Position numbers and translations under genes: made by a program | The notes under the pieces: generated by a model | Told to the model about the DNA's origin: nothing | Database searches by the model: none | Seen by the model: only the letters and a program-made list of their open reading frames with translations | Assembly: GCA_910589415.1 (NCBI GenBank) | Contig: OU342632.1 | Location: forward strand, 51,635,341 to 51,699,340 | Length of the DNA: 64,000 bases | DNA from: Malachius bipustulatus | Lineage: Eukaryota; Arthropoda; Insecta; Coleoptera; Melyridae | Direction: 5' to 3' | Shown: positions 34,320 to 45,794 of the stretch, piece after piece | Numbering within the stretch: position 1 is the first letter of the stretch | Layout: the number at the start of each line of letters is the position of its first letter

Positions 34320-34723
34320 ATAGTAGGATTAACTTTAAAAAGTCAGATGTGACGTCACACTAACCGTCCGAATTAATATTTTTAATTTCACCAGAAAATG
34401 TCAAACAGTTAATTGTCAAGTTGTGAACGAGCGTAAATTATTGAAGAAATCATTCAAACAATGAATTGAAGCACTTACGTCAGTTTGAGAGCCACTGACA
34501 ACTACATAAAATTTATTCACGTAATGACATTCTATCCTCTGTGTTGTGCATTTAATTCTCATTCAAAACCAATGTTGACGTATACTTATTTATGCGGGAT
34601 GGAGTGTTTAGACAAACTGGCGGTTACTATAAAAACCACGTATATGAAACAAAATAAATCGAACTATCAAAAGGATGTGTATTCTTAATCGATACGTATG
34701 ACTTTTTAGACTTTATTGGACTA
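34320..34723. mobile_element. ~404-bp MITE, copy 2 (inverse of 23289-23682)
   Basis: Near full-length inverse of the MITE at 23289-23682, for example AAACAATGAATTGAAGCACTTACGTCAG against its partner. Identity is clearly high throughout. Both ends keep the TTTAAAAAGTCA/TGACTTTTTAGA repeats. Confidence 0.8.
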
Positions 34724-36300
34724 TACTTTCATTTTCCATAAAAAAATTTTAAAGATCACAACTGTCACTCGAAGGGGGTTGACTTTAGGTGTTTCGGTAT
34801 TTTTTTAAGTTGCACAAATTTTACTGAAATGATGAATTTATTCCATCTCGCTATTCCACACTGTACATATTCATAAGAGCTATCGACACTTTTCTTAAGA
34901 CTGAACAAGAACTTTGTGTAGGTATTTGAACTTTTAATTCGTGAACTATACATGGCTGAAAGAGAAAAGATTTTCAATGAAACCTGCAAAACAATCTACC
35001 CGTGAAAAGAGATTACAGATTTCTTAAAATTAAATTCCTAAATAAGATGTTCTGGCAGTAAAAGTCAAATTAGATTCAATATAATGTGCTATTATCCTTG
35101 TCAGAGTGCTCGTATAAAAGGAATAACAATTAATCATTTGATGCTGAATTTACTGACCTATAAAAAGATCGAAAAAAAACAGATGTTGCTACCTCTTTTA
35201 AATGTTAGGTATATTGAATTTTCCTTTCTTTTTATTTCAAGAAAATTACTTGGCTTTAAAATTAACACACAAGAACCTCGATAATATGTTTACAACATTG
35301 TTCACTCACAATGATATCAAATTATTTCTTCCTGTATTTTTTTATAATCTTTATTTATGGTGAGGTGGTAAGAGACATAATCATATACAAAAAATAAAAA
35401 TATAATTTATTCGCGTAATGATTGAAGTCTGACTGATTAAAGAAGATCGGCTTTCTGTCAAACATCATAATATACCTACTTCATTTGGACAAGTAACTGA
35501 ATCCGCCCAGGATAATTTTCTATCGAACGTTTTCCTTTCATAGGAAAAATAGTTATGACTTTTAGCTCCAGTTACCATAGATCCCTTGAAACTCATACTT
35601 ACTAACTTACTTTTACATTTACAAATAGAACAATAATTATAAACCTGGCAAATTTGAATGAGCTAAAGGTGAAAAAAAATGGAAATTGAAAATCTTGTAA
35701 TGCGAATGGTGGAAAAGAATAACGCTACTTAGCTTCGAGCTGCTGATTAATAATTAATGTGAGGTGCTTGTGCGAGATTTTCCTGGAGCAAGGATTCAAC
35801 AAGGCGTATTTTTGCGGTGGTTGGTCGAATACTCCGGAACCGACTCTAGGTAGTAGAGTAGAATTGACGAATGAGTTTCACAAATGGCAAGTCTGCTTCA
35901 GGAACGACCAATCTTTCTAGCCTCCAGAGAAAAGTTAATCATACCAGGAAAAGTGAATCGGCTCCTGGCGGAAAGTCTTAGCACAGTTCAAAATGTCACA
36001 TAAGACTCGGCACGGTCTCAAAAAGACTATAAAAGTACCGCTCACTGAGCGTCACTGAGAGTTCAAAAGAGAAGAAAAAGCAGCAAAAAAAAAAACTACT
36101 AATGACATAGTAATAACCACATGAATCACTTACTGAACAACCTATACAGTAGAGTCAAAGTAGCTTAAAAAAATCGTTAGTTCGGAATATTAGCGGATGA
36201 ATCGTTTTTGTCGTTGTTGAATGTATAACAAGTCCCATGATTAGCAATTTTAAACAACTTAATAATAATAGAATTTAATCTCAACTTCGTGAGTATAAAA
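34724..36300. other. Intronic DNA, no gene recognised
   Basis: No coding homology or paired termini found. 35740-36080 is slightly GC-richer and unclassified. Confidence 0.45.
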
Positions 36301-36357
36301 TTTGTATCATAATAACACCTTTTTACTAATTTTCAATATTGTTAATCATTATAGATA

Positions 36358-36396
36358 GCCCTGATGAAGAATTAAATAATAATTCGAAAGCTTGGC
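36358..36396 (+). ncRNA. Solo hammerhead-like ribozyme core
   Basis: Helix I GCC (36358-36360), CTGATGA (36361-36367), one extra A, helix II GAATT-loop-AATTC (36369-36385), GAAA (36386-36389), helix III AG/CT without a loop, cleavage-site T, helix I GGC. It is followed by GAGTGTTCTTTTTATTAAAA, similar in position to the A/T-rich sequence following the other cores. No palindrome or tail was found around it. Confidence 0.55.
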
Positions 36397-36914
36397 GAGA
36401 AAAAAGAGTGTTCTTTTTATTAAAACGACTGCATTCCCAACTAATTCCTAATATCACTTAGGTATATACCTGTATAGTTATCAATAAAAGACATTGATAG
36501 GTAGAAAAATACCTATATTTACCTGTGAAATGAAACAAGGCTTTATCCCCGGAATATCCGTCGGTGATACATTTAAAGGCTGCACACGATTTAACCATTG
36601 GTTTTTTCTTTATTTTCGACCAAAATTTAAGTAACTTTGTACGATAATAAACACTACACGTTTCTTCAACGAATAAATTACGTCGGCGAATGTCTAAAAA
36701 AGCTCGTTTACCAGAGTATTCGCGAACTTTCTTCCCGGAATAACTTACCCCTACCTCTACCGGACCGGCGAGACAGAGACTTTTCGGACTTGATTTTTGC
36801 CACGCGCTGTTTCTTGGGTTGAATACTGTGCTTACACCCTTAGATGCGTTTGAGTGGTCTAGTTATTGCATTAAGTCTCTGATAATTTTTGCTGCTAATT
36901 GTTTTTTTAATTTT

Positions 36915-37221
36915 TATTGATTATGAATTAAACACTAATGTTTTATAAAATTCTACTGTATATTGATCGATGGTAGAAACGTTACACGTGTTTCGCTACT
37001 TTTCATGTAGCATCTTCAGACGTAAATAAAATTATTGATACAGTAACATAGCAACAGTATTACCTAAGTGATCATAAAACAAGTAACTAGATTTAAATTA
37101 ATTTTTAAGAGAACTAACTAGATCATAATGTAATTTCTTCAGAATCTTCTTAGTTGTTGATATCAAGAAGAAAATCAAGTAGTATGCAGAGATTCTACGA
37201 AGTAAGGGTTGAAAACATAAA
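36915..37221. mobile_element. Hammerhead-bearing element, non-palindromic copy
   Basis: Flanked by exact 12-bp duplications TTTTTTAATTTT (36903-36914 and 37222-37233), though these are low complexity. The first ~110 bp equal the inverted arm of the 30699-30991 element, including a complete core on the - strand. A ~150-bp unique body follows. The end GATTCTACGAAGTAAGGGTT-GAAAACATAAA is the shared tail. Unlike the 30.7-kb copy it has one arm only. Confidence 0.8.
36979..37023 (-). ncRNA. Hammerhead-like ribozyme core
   Basis: Identical over 45 nt to the core at 30804-30848, with the same helices and the same single extra base before helix II. Confidence 0.6.
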
Positions 37222-37233
37222 TTTTTTAATTTT

Positions 37234-37795
37234 GTAACAATAAAAGATTTATTTGAAATAAATCGATGAATTTCAACACAATTATACTCAAATTGATAAA
37301 TTAGAGGTTTTGGAGGTCCCTAAATAAGAAAGCAATGTTAGAAAAATTATAACTTCAAAATTTCGGATCCAAAATGGCCGCAATTTTTTATTTTTTTTTC
37401 AAATTTTGTATGGCTCTAATAATAATAATACAAAAAAAAACTAAATTTTACTATATCTCTACATAAAATTCTCCCTGCCCTCTTTACTTTTGGTTACGTA
37501 TCCCAGGCAAAGCCCAGGTGAGCGCTGTCTTGCCGGTCAGGTATTTTCATATGTTCCATCTCTTTCTAACATTTGAACAATTTTTTTTGTTGATTCATAA
37601 ATAAACTACATCAATAGGTAAACTGATTTTCATAATTTTAACATGAAAATATGCCTTAGAAATGCATCTTCCGTAGATTTACTGAAAACATGTAAAGTTT
37701 TCGTATTTTATGTAAATTACAGTTACAATAACAACACATATTTTACAATGAATTTCACGTAATTCTCACTTTTTTTTATGAACAGTGAGTAAGGT
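37234..37795. other. Intronic DNA, no gene recognised
   Basis: Contains a CCAAAATGGCCGCAATTTTT word at about 37370 resembling internal parts of CAGGGTG elements, but no termini. Confidence 0.4.
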
Positions 37796-37799
37796 TAGC

Positions 37800-38640
37800 A
37801 GCGGTGATAGACCTCGTCGGATTTAAAACTACAAACTGGCAGCTCAAAAAGTCCTGCCATGGACCACCTCCCCCTAAGTAGTTGTCATGTCGTGACTAAA
37901 GGTCTTCACTAGGGGCAACGACGCCGGAGAAGGTCCGAATATATCACTGTGTAGATTGTAATGGGGGGCCTTCTGTAGGTTTGCACTGCGACCTGTTGAG
38001 ACCTGTTGAATATCACTGTGTGTCGTGGACATGTCTCGCGCACAGAAAGACATGGGGGTCTTAACTTAACCGTCCGGACTGCGTGAATGAGGCACCACTA
38101 TAAAAACCTTCTCAATCTCCCCAAGGTATTGCGCGCATGACTGTGGGTAGCTCGGTCTTAACGGCAAATATAACCTCGTGGCATAGGGCTCACCTAGTTG
38201 TATTAACCCTTACTCATCGCATGCGGGCTCTGTGGGGAGTGAACTAACCTTTCCCAGCCACTCCTGGGACATCCATGGACTGTGTAAAACAAATGTGCTC
38301 TGACGAGGAGAGACAAAACCTTGGTCTCCAGGCAACTGAAGAAACTGTGGAGATCGGTTCTAATCCGACTCCAAGAAACGGCTCGATTCAGCTGTACCAG
38401 GAGGATAAACAAATCTCCCCTGATGAAAAGGAAGACAAATAACCAGATTACAAACCTTCGGGAGAGACTGTCTCACACCGGAAGACCTGGATACAGTAGC
38501 AACTAACAGTCAAAATGGTCAGCTTCCTTAAAGAGGCTGACCTGATGGGGTTAATGTAGCACGACTAGATGTGAGCCACAATAGACCTATGGTCGCAGTG
38601 AAGGTGTCACAATGGCCTATTCACGATGAATCTAATCTTA
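37800..38640 (+). repeat. Probable retroelement-derived segment
   Basis: A GC-richer block whose last ~65 bp (AATAGACCTATGGTCGCAGT onward) recur inversely at 28075-28140, ending in GAATCTAATC-like tail sequence. Its internal frames show no RT, gag or endonuclease motifs I recognise. It may be the untranslated part of a non-LTR element or a SINE-like unit. Confidence 0.5.
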
Positions 38641-38988
38641 TCTATAGAACAATAAAAAATATTGCTTAAATTTTTCTGATAAAATTAAATAGACCATCTT
38701 AAAGTTAAGATTTCAAGTTTCAAAAAATAAGTCTGTAAAGTTTCACTGTCACATTTCTAACTAAAATTGGTCTTTAAAACATGATCAACTTTGTCACTTT
38801 TTATACTTAAGTGTCGAATATTTTGGGCTCTGTATTTTCGAACTAAAATTTTAAGAATTTTTTCATAATACCAGTTACTTTTTTATATTATCAGTTCAAG
38901 AGTGAACTGTGAAAGTTTCAGATCTTTATCGTAAGAATAAAAAAAAAAATGGCAGATATTTTAATTTTATCAAGAATTCTACTTTATA

Positions 38989-39549
38989 CAGGATGATCAG
39001 TAACTCGCGCACTCGGAGCATGCTGCGATAAACTTCACTTTTAAGAGTGGTAAATTTTCTTACTGCAGTGTTGTAAGTTCTTTTCTTCCAAATATATGAC
39101 CATTTTTGTAAAAAATAGGTGGCAACACTGTACTGAACATGTGAATATGTTCGGGTTGGATGGTATTGTTATTATTTTTACTTCCATAGCAACGAAGGCA
39201 TTTGAATATTTTATATTCTAAGTTGAGTATAGGCGGTTGTCAAACTTCAAATTTCGTCACATTTAAGTATGGTATCAATTTCCAACATTCTCAATTCCTC
39301 TGTAAAGAGGTTTTGTGGAAAAAAAATTGATGAATTATATGGTACTTATCCGTTCCAGACATTACAGTAACCTGAATTTTTCATTAATTTTTATCGCGGT
39401 TTTTGAAAAAATTACCTTTAAACTCGGATGAGGGAAACTCTGTAACTTGAAAATCAACCGTTGGATTCAATTTTTTTGCAGAATATCCTTAATTTTAATG
39501 GGCTATATATCGCCCTGTATTTAGAGTGCGCCAGTTACTGATCAGCCTG
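38989..39549. mobile_element. 561-bp element with 28-bp CAGGATGATCAG ends
   Basis: TATA-CAGGATGATCAGTAACTCGC at the left and its inverse ending ACTGATCAGCCTG at the right, with a second CGCCCTGTA end at about 39513-39521. The interior is unique and non-coding. Confidence 0.8.
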
Positions 39550-40207
39550 AATACATCCTATTTTTGTAAATATGTTTTTTTCACATTTGAAAACGTGATA
39601 TATATTTTAGCTGCAAGATTGTTCTCTCATTTAAATTTTTGTGAGCTCAATTTGATCAATTAGATCAAAATTTATAGCTAATTTAGTGCACCTCGCAAGT
39701 GGTCGCGTCCCCTGGAACGTTGGCCTGTTTCCAATTTTCGACCGTTAAAAACATTCTGCAGCTCACATTTATTTAGGAAGAAAACTTTAGACATTTTTGA
39801 TGTAAAATTGCCTATTCTTACGTATATTAATTAGTTTTTTTCTGAAAATAATTCATTTTTTTGAGATACTACATAAGCAATTGAATATTCATTCAACTTC
39901 TTATACGTTGAATAAATAGTTAAGCTAGGGCTACAGTTGGTAACTTTTCATATGTTTTTCCTAATATCCTCAAAATGTTCAGTAAAACGTTATCTTTTGC
40001 GCCAATTTTTCCGAAGTGGAAATTTAACTTGACCTAATTTACTCCAATAGGTCAAGATTCCGATGCTATTATTATTTAGTTTGTAGAAATTAACAGACTG
40101 AATAAAATTTGTTACAAGATTTTACAAACTATTCTGGGTACTTATATTATTCTGAATTCTGAATTCCACTTTATTAATTATTATACAATAGAACACACAT
40201 ACAAATA
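39550..40207. other. Intronic DNA, no gene recognised
   Basis: AT-rich with a short ATTCTGAATTCTGAATTCC run at about 40149. Nothing else recognised. Confidence 0.45.
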
Positions 40208-41058
40208 CAGGGTGATTGATTGAAACGCCACATTAGAAAAAGTTCGACTTCCAAATGATCTAGGAATCTGAAATTTGGAACTTAGGCAACATACCTAATA
40301 ACGAGTCAAAATGAAATATTACCAAGATGGTAGAACATTTAAAATGGCGAAAGCAATGGCCATCTTTGTTTTTTTAAGTGGAACACCCCATATATTATTG
40401 CATTTTCAGATCGTCTGAGAAAATGTAATAACAATGGTGCTTATAGTTGTATTTTAAATTGAGTAGGCCATGAGTTATAAACAAGTGAAAATCGTGATTT
40501 TCCAACTTTAAAGACATTTACCACGAAAACGGCTCAAGATATCAGAAAACGGCTTACATGTCCCTATCTTAACTTTTTATAAGGCATCCAAATATGCAGT
40601 TGAAATCTTTATACAAGGTGGTGGAAATTGTCAGATTTTTCATCACCCTGTATAAACATTTCAACTCTACAGTAGGATACCAGATGAAAAGTTAAGATAG
40701 GGACATGTAAGCCGTTTTCTGATATCATGAGCCGTTTTCGTGGTAAATGTCTTTAAAGTTGAAAAATCACGATTTTCACTTGTTTATAACTCATGGCCTA
40801 CTCAATTTAAAATACAACTATAAGCACCATTGTTATTACATTTTCTCAGACGATCTGAAAATGCAATAATATATGGGGTGTCCCATTTAAAAAAACAAAG
40901 ATGGCCATTGCTTTCGCCATTTTAAATGTTCTACCATCTTGGTAATATTTTATTTTGACTCGTTATTAGGTATGTTGCCTAAGTTCCAAATTTCAGATTC
41001 CTAGATCATTTTTGGAAGTCGAACTTTTTCTAATGTGGCGTTTCAATCAATCACCCTG
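40208..41058. mobile_element. 851-bp fold-back element with nested 37-bp core
   Basis: Ends are TA-CAGGGTGATTGATTGAAACG and its exact inverse followed by TA. The arms, over 400 bp each, are nearly identical. The outer arm (TTCGACTTCCAAATGATC, ACCAAGATGGTAGAACATTT) is unique to this copy. The inner arm (GAAAACGGCTCAAGATATCA, CTTACATGTCCCTATCTTAA) is shared with the elements at 32086, 42238 and 57265. The exact centre is a 37-bp CAAGGTG...CACCCTG palindrome (40614-40650). Confidence 0.9.
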
Positions 41059-41372
41059 TAGGTAGGTAGATACCGTCTTTTCATCAATGATGAAAATACA
41101 GCTTAGATTCAAATTCTGCACGTGTCGACTGAACCGTCAAAGACAGGGCAATTTGTCAGGTCCCTTTATATATACATTTGACAACAAGCAATCTTGCGAC
41201 CTCAAAGTTTCTAAATTACTGCGTCCAATCGTTTATAACGGAAGTGGAAGTCCATATCGATCCCTCTTATTATAGAGAAGAGATCGGGCCCTTGAAATTT
41301 CATCAAAAGGGATATAGGAATTCGAGATATGGGGGAAGGCATATATTTTTCTTTGATTTATCTTATTTCCAG

Positions 41373-41519
41373 GTCCCGTTTTTACGATATTATCACTGCT
41401 CTACAGTTTAAATAGCTGCGTAAATCCATGGATTTACCTGACATTCAACAGGGAATTACCAAAGCTGCTTCTCAGACATTATATTGCCTCGGGGAAGAAC
41501 TACAGGCCAGCAACCGGAG
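41373..41519 (+). CDS. Neuropeptide GPCR exon: TM7 and helix 8
   Basis: Bounded by TTATTTCCAG and a perfect GAG|GTAAGC donor. Joined to 26426 it reads S-PVFTILSLLYSLNSCVNPWI then YLTFNRELPKLLLRHYIASG and KNYRPATG. The NSCVNPWIY string is TM7 with the NPxxY activation motif, as in vasopressin/oxytocin-type receptors. The FNRELPKLLLRHY segment is the amphipathic helix 8. The exon ends in phase 1, so a further exon for the cytoplasmic tail is expected; I could not find it in the remaining 22 kb. Without splicing, the frame would run about 11 codons into the intron and stop. Confidence 0.88.
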
Positions 41520-41872
41520 GTAAGCTTACTTTAATTACTACGTCAATTAAGTTTTAATTACTTCTTTAGAAATATAATTCCGGTTTTTGTGTTGGTTTAA
41601 ATCAATTTCAAGTGTAGTAGGTATTATTTGAAGTTTGAAAATTGAGAATAACGAGGAGAATAAGTAATAATGTTTTCGTAAGACGATTGATCTAATAAAT
41701 CAGTCATACAGTTTCTCGTTTTTCAATTTGAAGCTTGTTTTATGGTAATAATCAAAACTGATTATAGATTAGGTACCTACTTCAATAATAATTATTGAAT
41801 TTCTGTCTTATTTAATTGGGAATCGGGTTCTTGGGAATGAAATTATTATTTATAAAATGATTTTTATAAAAA

Positions 41873-41912
41873 ACGAAACGTTTCAGGGCCGATTGGTCCC
41901 TTGTTCACTCGT
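41873..41912 (-). ncRNA. Degenerate hammerhead-like core (left arm)
   Basis: Inverse of the core at 42068-42107, with the same changed CUGANGA box. Confidence 0.4.
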
Positions 41913-42067
41913 AATGTAAAAAACATGAAAAAAACTTAAAATACTTTAATTCAATTATTTTAAAATTCAATGAAATTTTAAAAATTTCATAAAAACACCA
42001 TTTTACGACACGATTTATAATTATAGTTTTTTAAAGTATTTTAAGTTTTTTACTTGTTTTTTACATT

Positions 42068-42107
42068 ACGAGTGAACAAGGGACCAATCGGCCCTGAAAC
42101 GTTTCGT
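42068..42107 (+). ncRNA. Degenerate hammerhead-like core (right arm)
   Basis: Helix I ACGA/TCGT, helix II AGGG/CCCT, GAAA and helix III AC/GT are all in order, but the CUGANGA box reads GTGAACA, two changes from consensus at essential positions. It is probably inactive. Confidence 0.4.
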
Positions 42108-42237
42108 TTTTTATAAAAATCTTTTTGTAAATACTAATTTGATTCCCAAGAACCCGATTGACAATTAAATAAGACAGAAATTCAAATTTCCAAGAAGGTT
42201 CAAGAAAAATTATCGAATCAATAATTATTAATATATA

Positions 42238-43260
42238 CAGGATGTCTTGCTAAGGCTGGCCACCGGCCATATCTCGGAAACTAATGGGCCTATAACCTCA
42301 AAATAAAAAATTTACAGATATAAGTGATCACGAGAAATTCAATGAAAATATTTTCAAGATGGCCGCACTTCCGGAAATACCGGAAGTTGACACCTACTTC
42401 GTTATTTTAACGGGGACACCCTGTAAAATATTATATTTTTTAAATGCCTGCAGAAATCAAATACAGGTGGTTTTCACCATGGGCATTTAGATTGAGCGGT
42501 TTAGGAGTTATAAACAAGTAAAAATCGAAAATTTTCAACTTCAAAGTAGTGTAGAACTAGAACGGCTCAAGATATCTAAAAACGGTTTACATGTCCGTAT
42601 CTTAACTTTTAACATAATGTCCTACTATGTGGTTTAAATTTTAATAGAGGGTGATGAAAAATCGGATAATTTTCTTCACCCTGTATTAAAATTTACTCCA
42701 CATAGGCCCGTATTCATCAATAAATATAACCCCTGGGGTTATATTTTGGAACATGTCATTGGTTTAAAATTCGTAGCGTTCGTAGGCTTTGAGCATTAGA
42801 CCAATCAGCTGTCAGGAAATTCAAAATATAACCCCAGGGTTATATTTTGAAGTTTGATGAATACGGACAATAGTGGGATAAAATATTAAAAGTTAGGATA
42901 GAGGCATGTAAACCGTTTTTAGATATCTTGAGCCGTTCTAGTTCTAAACTGCTTTGAAGTTGAAAATTTTCGATTTTCACTTGTTTGTAACTCATAAACC
43001 GCGCAATCTAAATTCCAATGGTGAAAACCACCTGTATTCGATTTATTCAGACATTTAAAAAATATAATAATTTACAGGGTGTTCCCGTTAAAATAACGAA
43101 GTAGGTGTCAACTTCCGGTATTTCCGGAAGTGCAACCATCTTGAAAATATTTTCATTGAATTTCTCGTGATCACTTATGTCTGGAAATTTATTATTTTGA
43201 GGTTATAGGCCCATTAGTTTCCGAGATATGGCCGGTGGCCAGCCTTAGCAAGACACTCTG
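42238..43260. mobile_element. 1-kb fold-back element with nested core, carrying an inserted MITE
   Basis: The ends are TA-CAGGATGTCTTGCTAAGG and the inverse CCTTAGCAAGACACTCTG-TA. The outer arms hold GGCCACCGGCCATATCTCGG and CTTCCGGAAATACCGGAAGT. The inner arms equal those of the 32086, 40208 and 57265 elements, centred on a 37-bp palindrome at 42647-42683. The right inner arm is interrupted by a 165-bp MITE. Confidence 0.9.
42705..42869. mobile_element. 165-bp MITE, GGCCCGTATTCATCAA ends
   Basis: The arms GGCCCGTATTCATCAA and ATAACCCCTGGGGTTATATT are inverted at the right end. ATA flanks both sides (42702-42704, 42870-42872), a 3-bp duplication. Removing it restores the host arm sequence CCACATAGTGGGAT, showing it inserted after the fold-back element formed. 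Confidence 0.85.
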
Positions 43261-45400
43261 TAGATAAAACAAGTTCAGTGAATACGAATGTTTTTATTTT
43301 TAAACCAAATTCCTTATTTTTATTGGATATGTATGATAAATTTAGTAGATAGAAAGTAAATGAAAAATGCATTTTTTATGTAATACAATATAAAATGTTT
43401 GCTTTCTAGTGGAAAAATATTACTGCACGTAAATTGTTATTTGGGAATGGGGTAGTGAGTTTCAGACTTACTTACAACGCCAATTCTTTGAATACGTATA
43501 CATACATACATAAGAGATGAAAATAAATCAAATATTATTTTCTAAGCTAGTATTTTTTTACGGTGATTTTATAATGACACACTAAATGTCATCTGACATC
43601 TATGTGACAATTACCTATACAGTGCGAAACAATCACAGGAAATAAAACAAAATTACCATATAAGGAAGGCTAGAATCAGATTTAATAATATGGACATTTT
43701 TCCTTGTCTCTACGGAGTTTTGATTTTGTTATTCACATTTTTTATAAACACGCGCGTACTTTAGGGAAACTACAAAAAACAACTGAAAAACAATTTAAAT
43801 AAATCGGGAGAGCAACAACTAACATTGGAATATAAAAATTATAATTCTGCCTCCGTGTGTTTAAAAAAAAATTCTGTTGTGCTAGCTTAAGCTGAAGTGA
43901 ACAGAATAAATGAATTAATTAATAAATACACGAATAATATACAGCGTTTTAATTAAAGGTACGGGGTACGGAGCGACCCTATCTCGGAAGCTATAACCTG
44001 GAAATAAATATTTTTAGAACCCATAAACAAGGTAAATAACACAAAAAAATCCAATCTCCGAGAAAATTCCTGGTGAAGATTTGTGTCTCAGCAGTCCTTG
44101 TGAAATCAAGTGCCCAAAAAATGATGAAAGTGTTATAGTTCGCAAAAATAAATTATTAGCGAATCTCGCTTCAAAGTTTTACTAGACTATTAGTTTTACG
44201 CCAAAAGTTATGACAAATTTTAATAAATATGGTTTATACAGCGAGTGTTGTCTGTTGTGATAACTAAGGATATGATTGAGGATATGATGACGAGATGATG
44301 ATCTCGTTATATTTCTTACTCCTTCTATTGCATTGCATAGACAATCGAGTTAAATTGGAACGTATTGTCAGAAAACAATTCTATGAAGATGAGCGAGAGT
44401 GAGACGAAAGTACGACTCGCGTCTTGATACGCTTAGTTAGTTCAGAAATTATGTGATACGATAAGGTTGTCGTCCAGCTGATCGGATGACAGTGACAGTG
44501 ACGCGTTAAATATACTAATGAAGTTTGTGATTTGAAACGTTTTTAATACGGAATCAGCAGACTAAAAATCTATTGCCATGTTTTTCTAACGTTTGAAATA
44601 ACGGACACGGTATTTTTTGGCAACGAACTACAAAAAATTACAGAAAATGCCTGGGAAACGATTGAACTCCCTAGGACGTGGTCTTAAATTTCTTGTGTTT
44701 TCTTTAAACGCCACCCAGCGGGTAGGCTAATGCATGATATTTCTAATCATGATTATTACAAATATTATCATTCTTATTTACTCGCATTATATATTTTTGT
44801 TATCAAAAAGTTTCAAGGCTCTATTTCGACAATAACTCGTCGAAATAATATACCTATTTGTAGGATATTAATTATTCCTCAACACACGCCACTGACGCGA
44901 ACTGCGATACCACATCTGGTTCGATTTAATAATAAGTGCTTGAATAAAATTGAATTAAATTGAATTGTGTAGTCAGGATCGGTGTGGCATCACAACGGAC
45001 AACTCTCACTGGACAAACTATAACTAATTCTGCACAAAAACTGAGTTTCGTGACCTTTAACTTCAAATAAGTTTTTAGCGGACACGAATATTTTATAGTT
45101 TCATTGTTTTTTGTTTGTATGATCCCAAATGCTGTACATTTAGAATGAATTTCAAAATTAACCATCAAAACTTTTCTAGCTACATTGAGTCGACTTATCG
45201 TTCGGCGTGATGTTCCAATAAATAACTATTCAGATAATGTTTCAAATTTTGGTGGTGTCACAGACATGTCACAGATATTCAATTTTTTCAAATTAAATGC
45301 TAATCACATCGACTCTCGTTCCAAATAAGGGAATAAAATAAATAAGGTAGCATTTTATCCCAGGTAACTCACCTAGTTGGAGCTGGCAAGTATTTTAAAT
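43261..45400. other. Sequence after the TM7 exon, no gene recognised
   Basis: A solo ATACAGCGTTTTAATTAAAGG element end at about 43940 is followed by GAGCGACCCTATCTCGGAAG, like internal parts of CAGGGTG elements. The expected receptor tail exon could lie here unrecognised. Confidence 0.45.
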
Positions 45401-45794
45401 ATACAAGGTGTTTCAGTTTGTATAACTCCGGCAAACAACATAACACGTAAAAATAATTGTATTTTTTTCTATAAAGGTTTGCTCTAGAACGCTTTATTTT
45501 CAGGACACAGGGTGTTAAACTTAGAAGAAACAAATCAATTTACTGAATATCTTCTAAACTAGAGAAAATATTTTTCCCAATTTTGGTATGGGTTAATATT
45601 AATGAAAGGGTGAAATTTTGAAAAACAAAAAACTTCTCAGGCGAAACCAGTGGCGTAGTTGTGTGGGTTATTTTTTCTTTTAATTCCCAAAACTTCTACG
45701 CCACTGGAGAAAATCAATTGTTTAAAACTTATTTTGAAATTTTATATTATTGTCTGAAAAAACATAGGTAGGTACTGTTGATAAAATAAATAAG

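Larger units (their letters stand above)
26427..41372 (+). other. 14.9-kb intron of the GPCR gene
   Basis: It starts GTGAGT, ends TTATTTCCAG and is phase 1 at both ends. It holds the repeats described separately and no recognised exon. Inverted copies of one MITE lie on either side of the preceding exon, one in each flanking intron. Confidence 0.75.
41797..42219 (+). mobile_element. Palindromic element with degenerate hammerhead-like cores
   Basis: The arms (TTTCTGTCTTATTTAATTGG and its inverse at 42160-42180) converge on a ~90-bp AT-rich centre. A one-sided tail lies at about 42183-42219. Flanking 10-bp repeats AATAATTATT (41787-41796 and 42220-42229) suggest a target duplication, though low complexity weakens this. 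The architecture equals that of the 30.7- and 49.0-kb elements, but the sequence is unrelated outside the ribozyme-like core. Confidence 0.7.

Noticed and set aside
9896..41519. Identity as the CCAP (cardioacceleratory peptide) receptor
   Set aside because: CCAP receptors have a CWSP TM6 and NSAANPxIY TM7; here TM7 is NSCVNPWIY and loop 2 has DCW..PWG..AYVTW.
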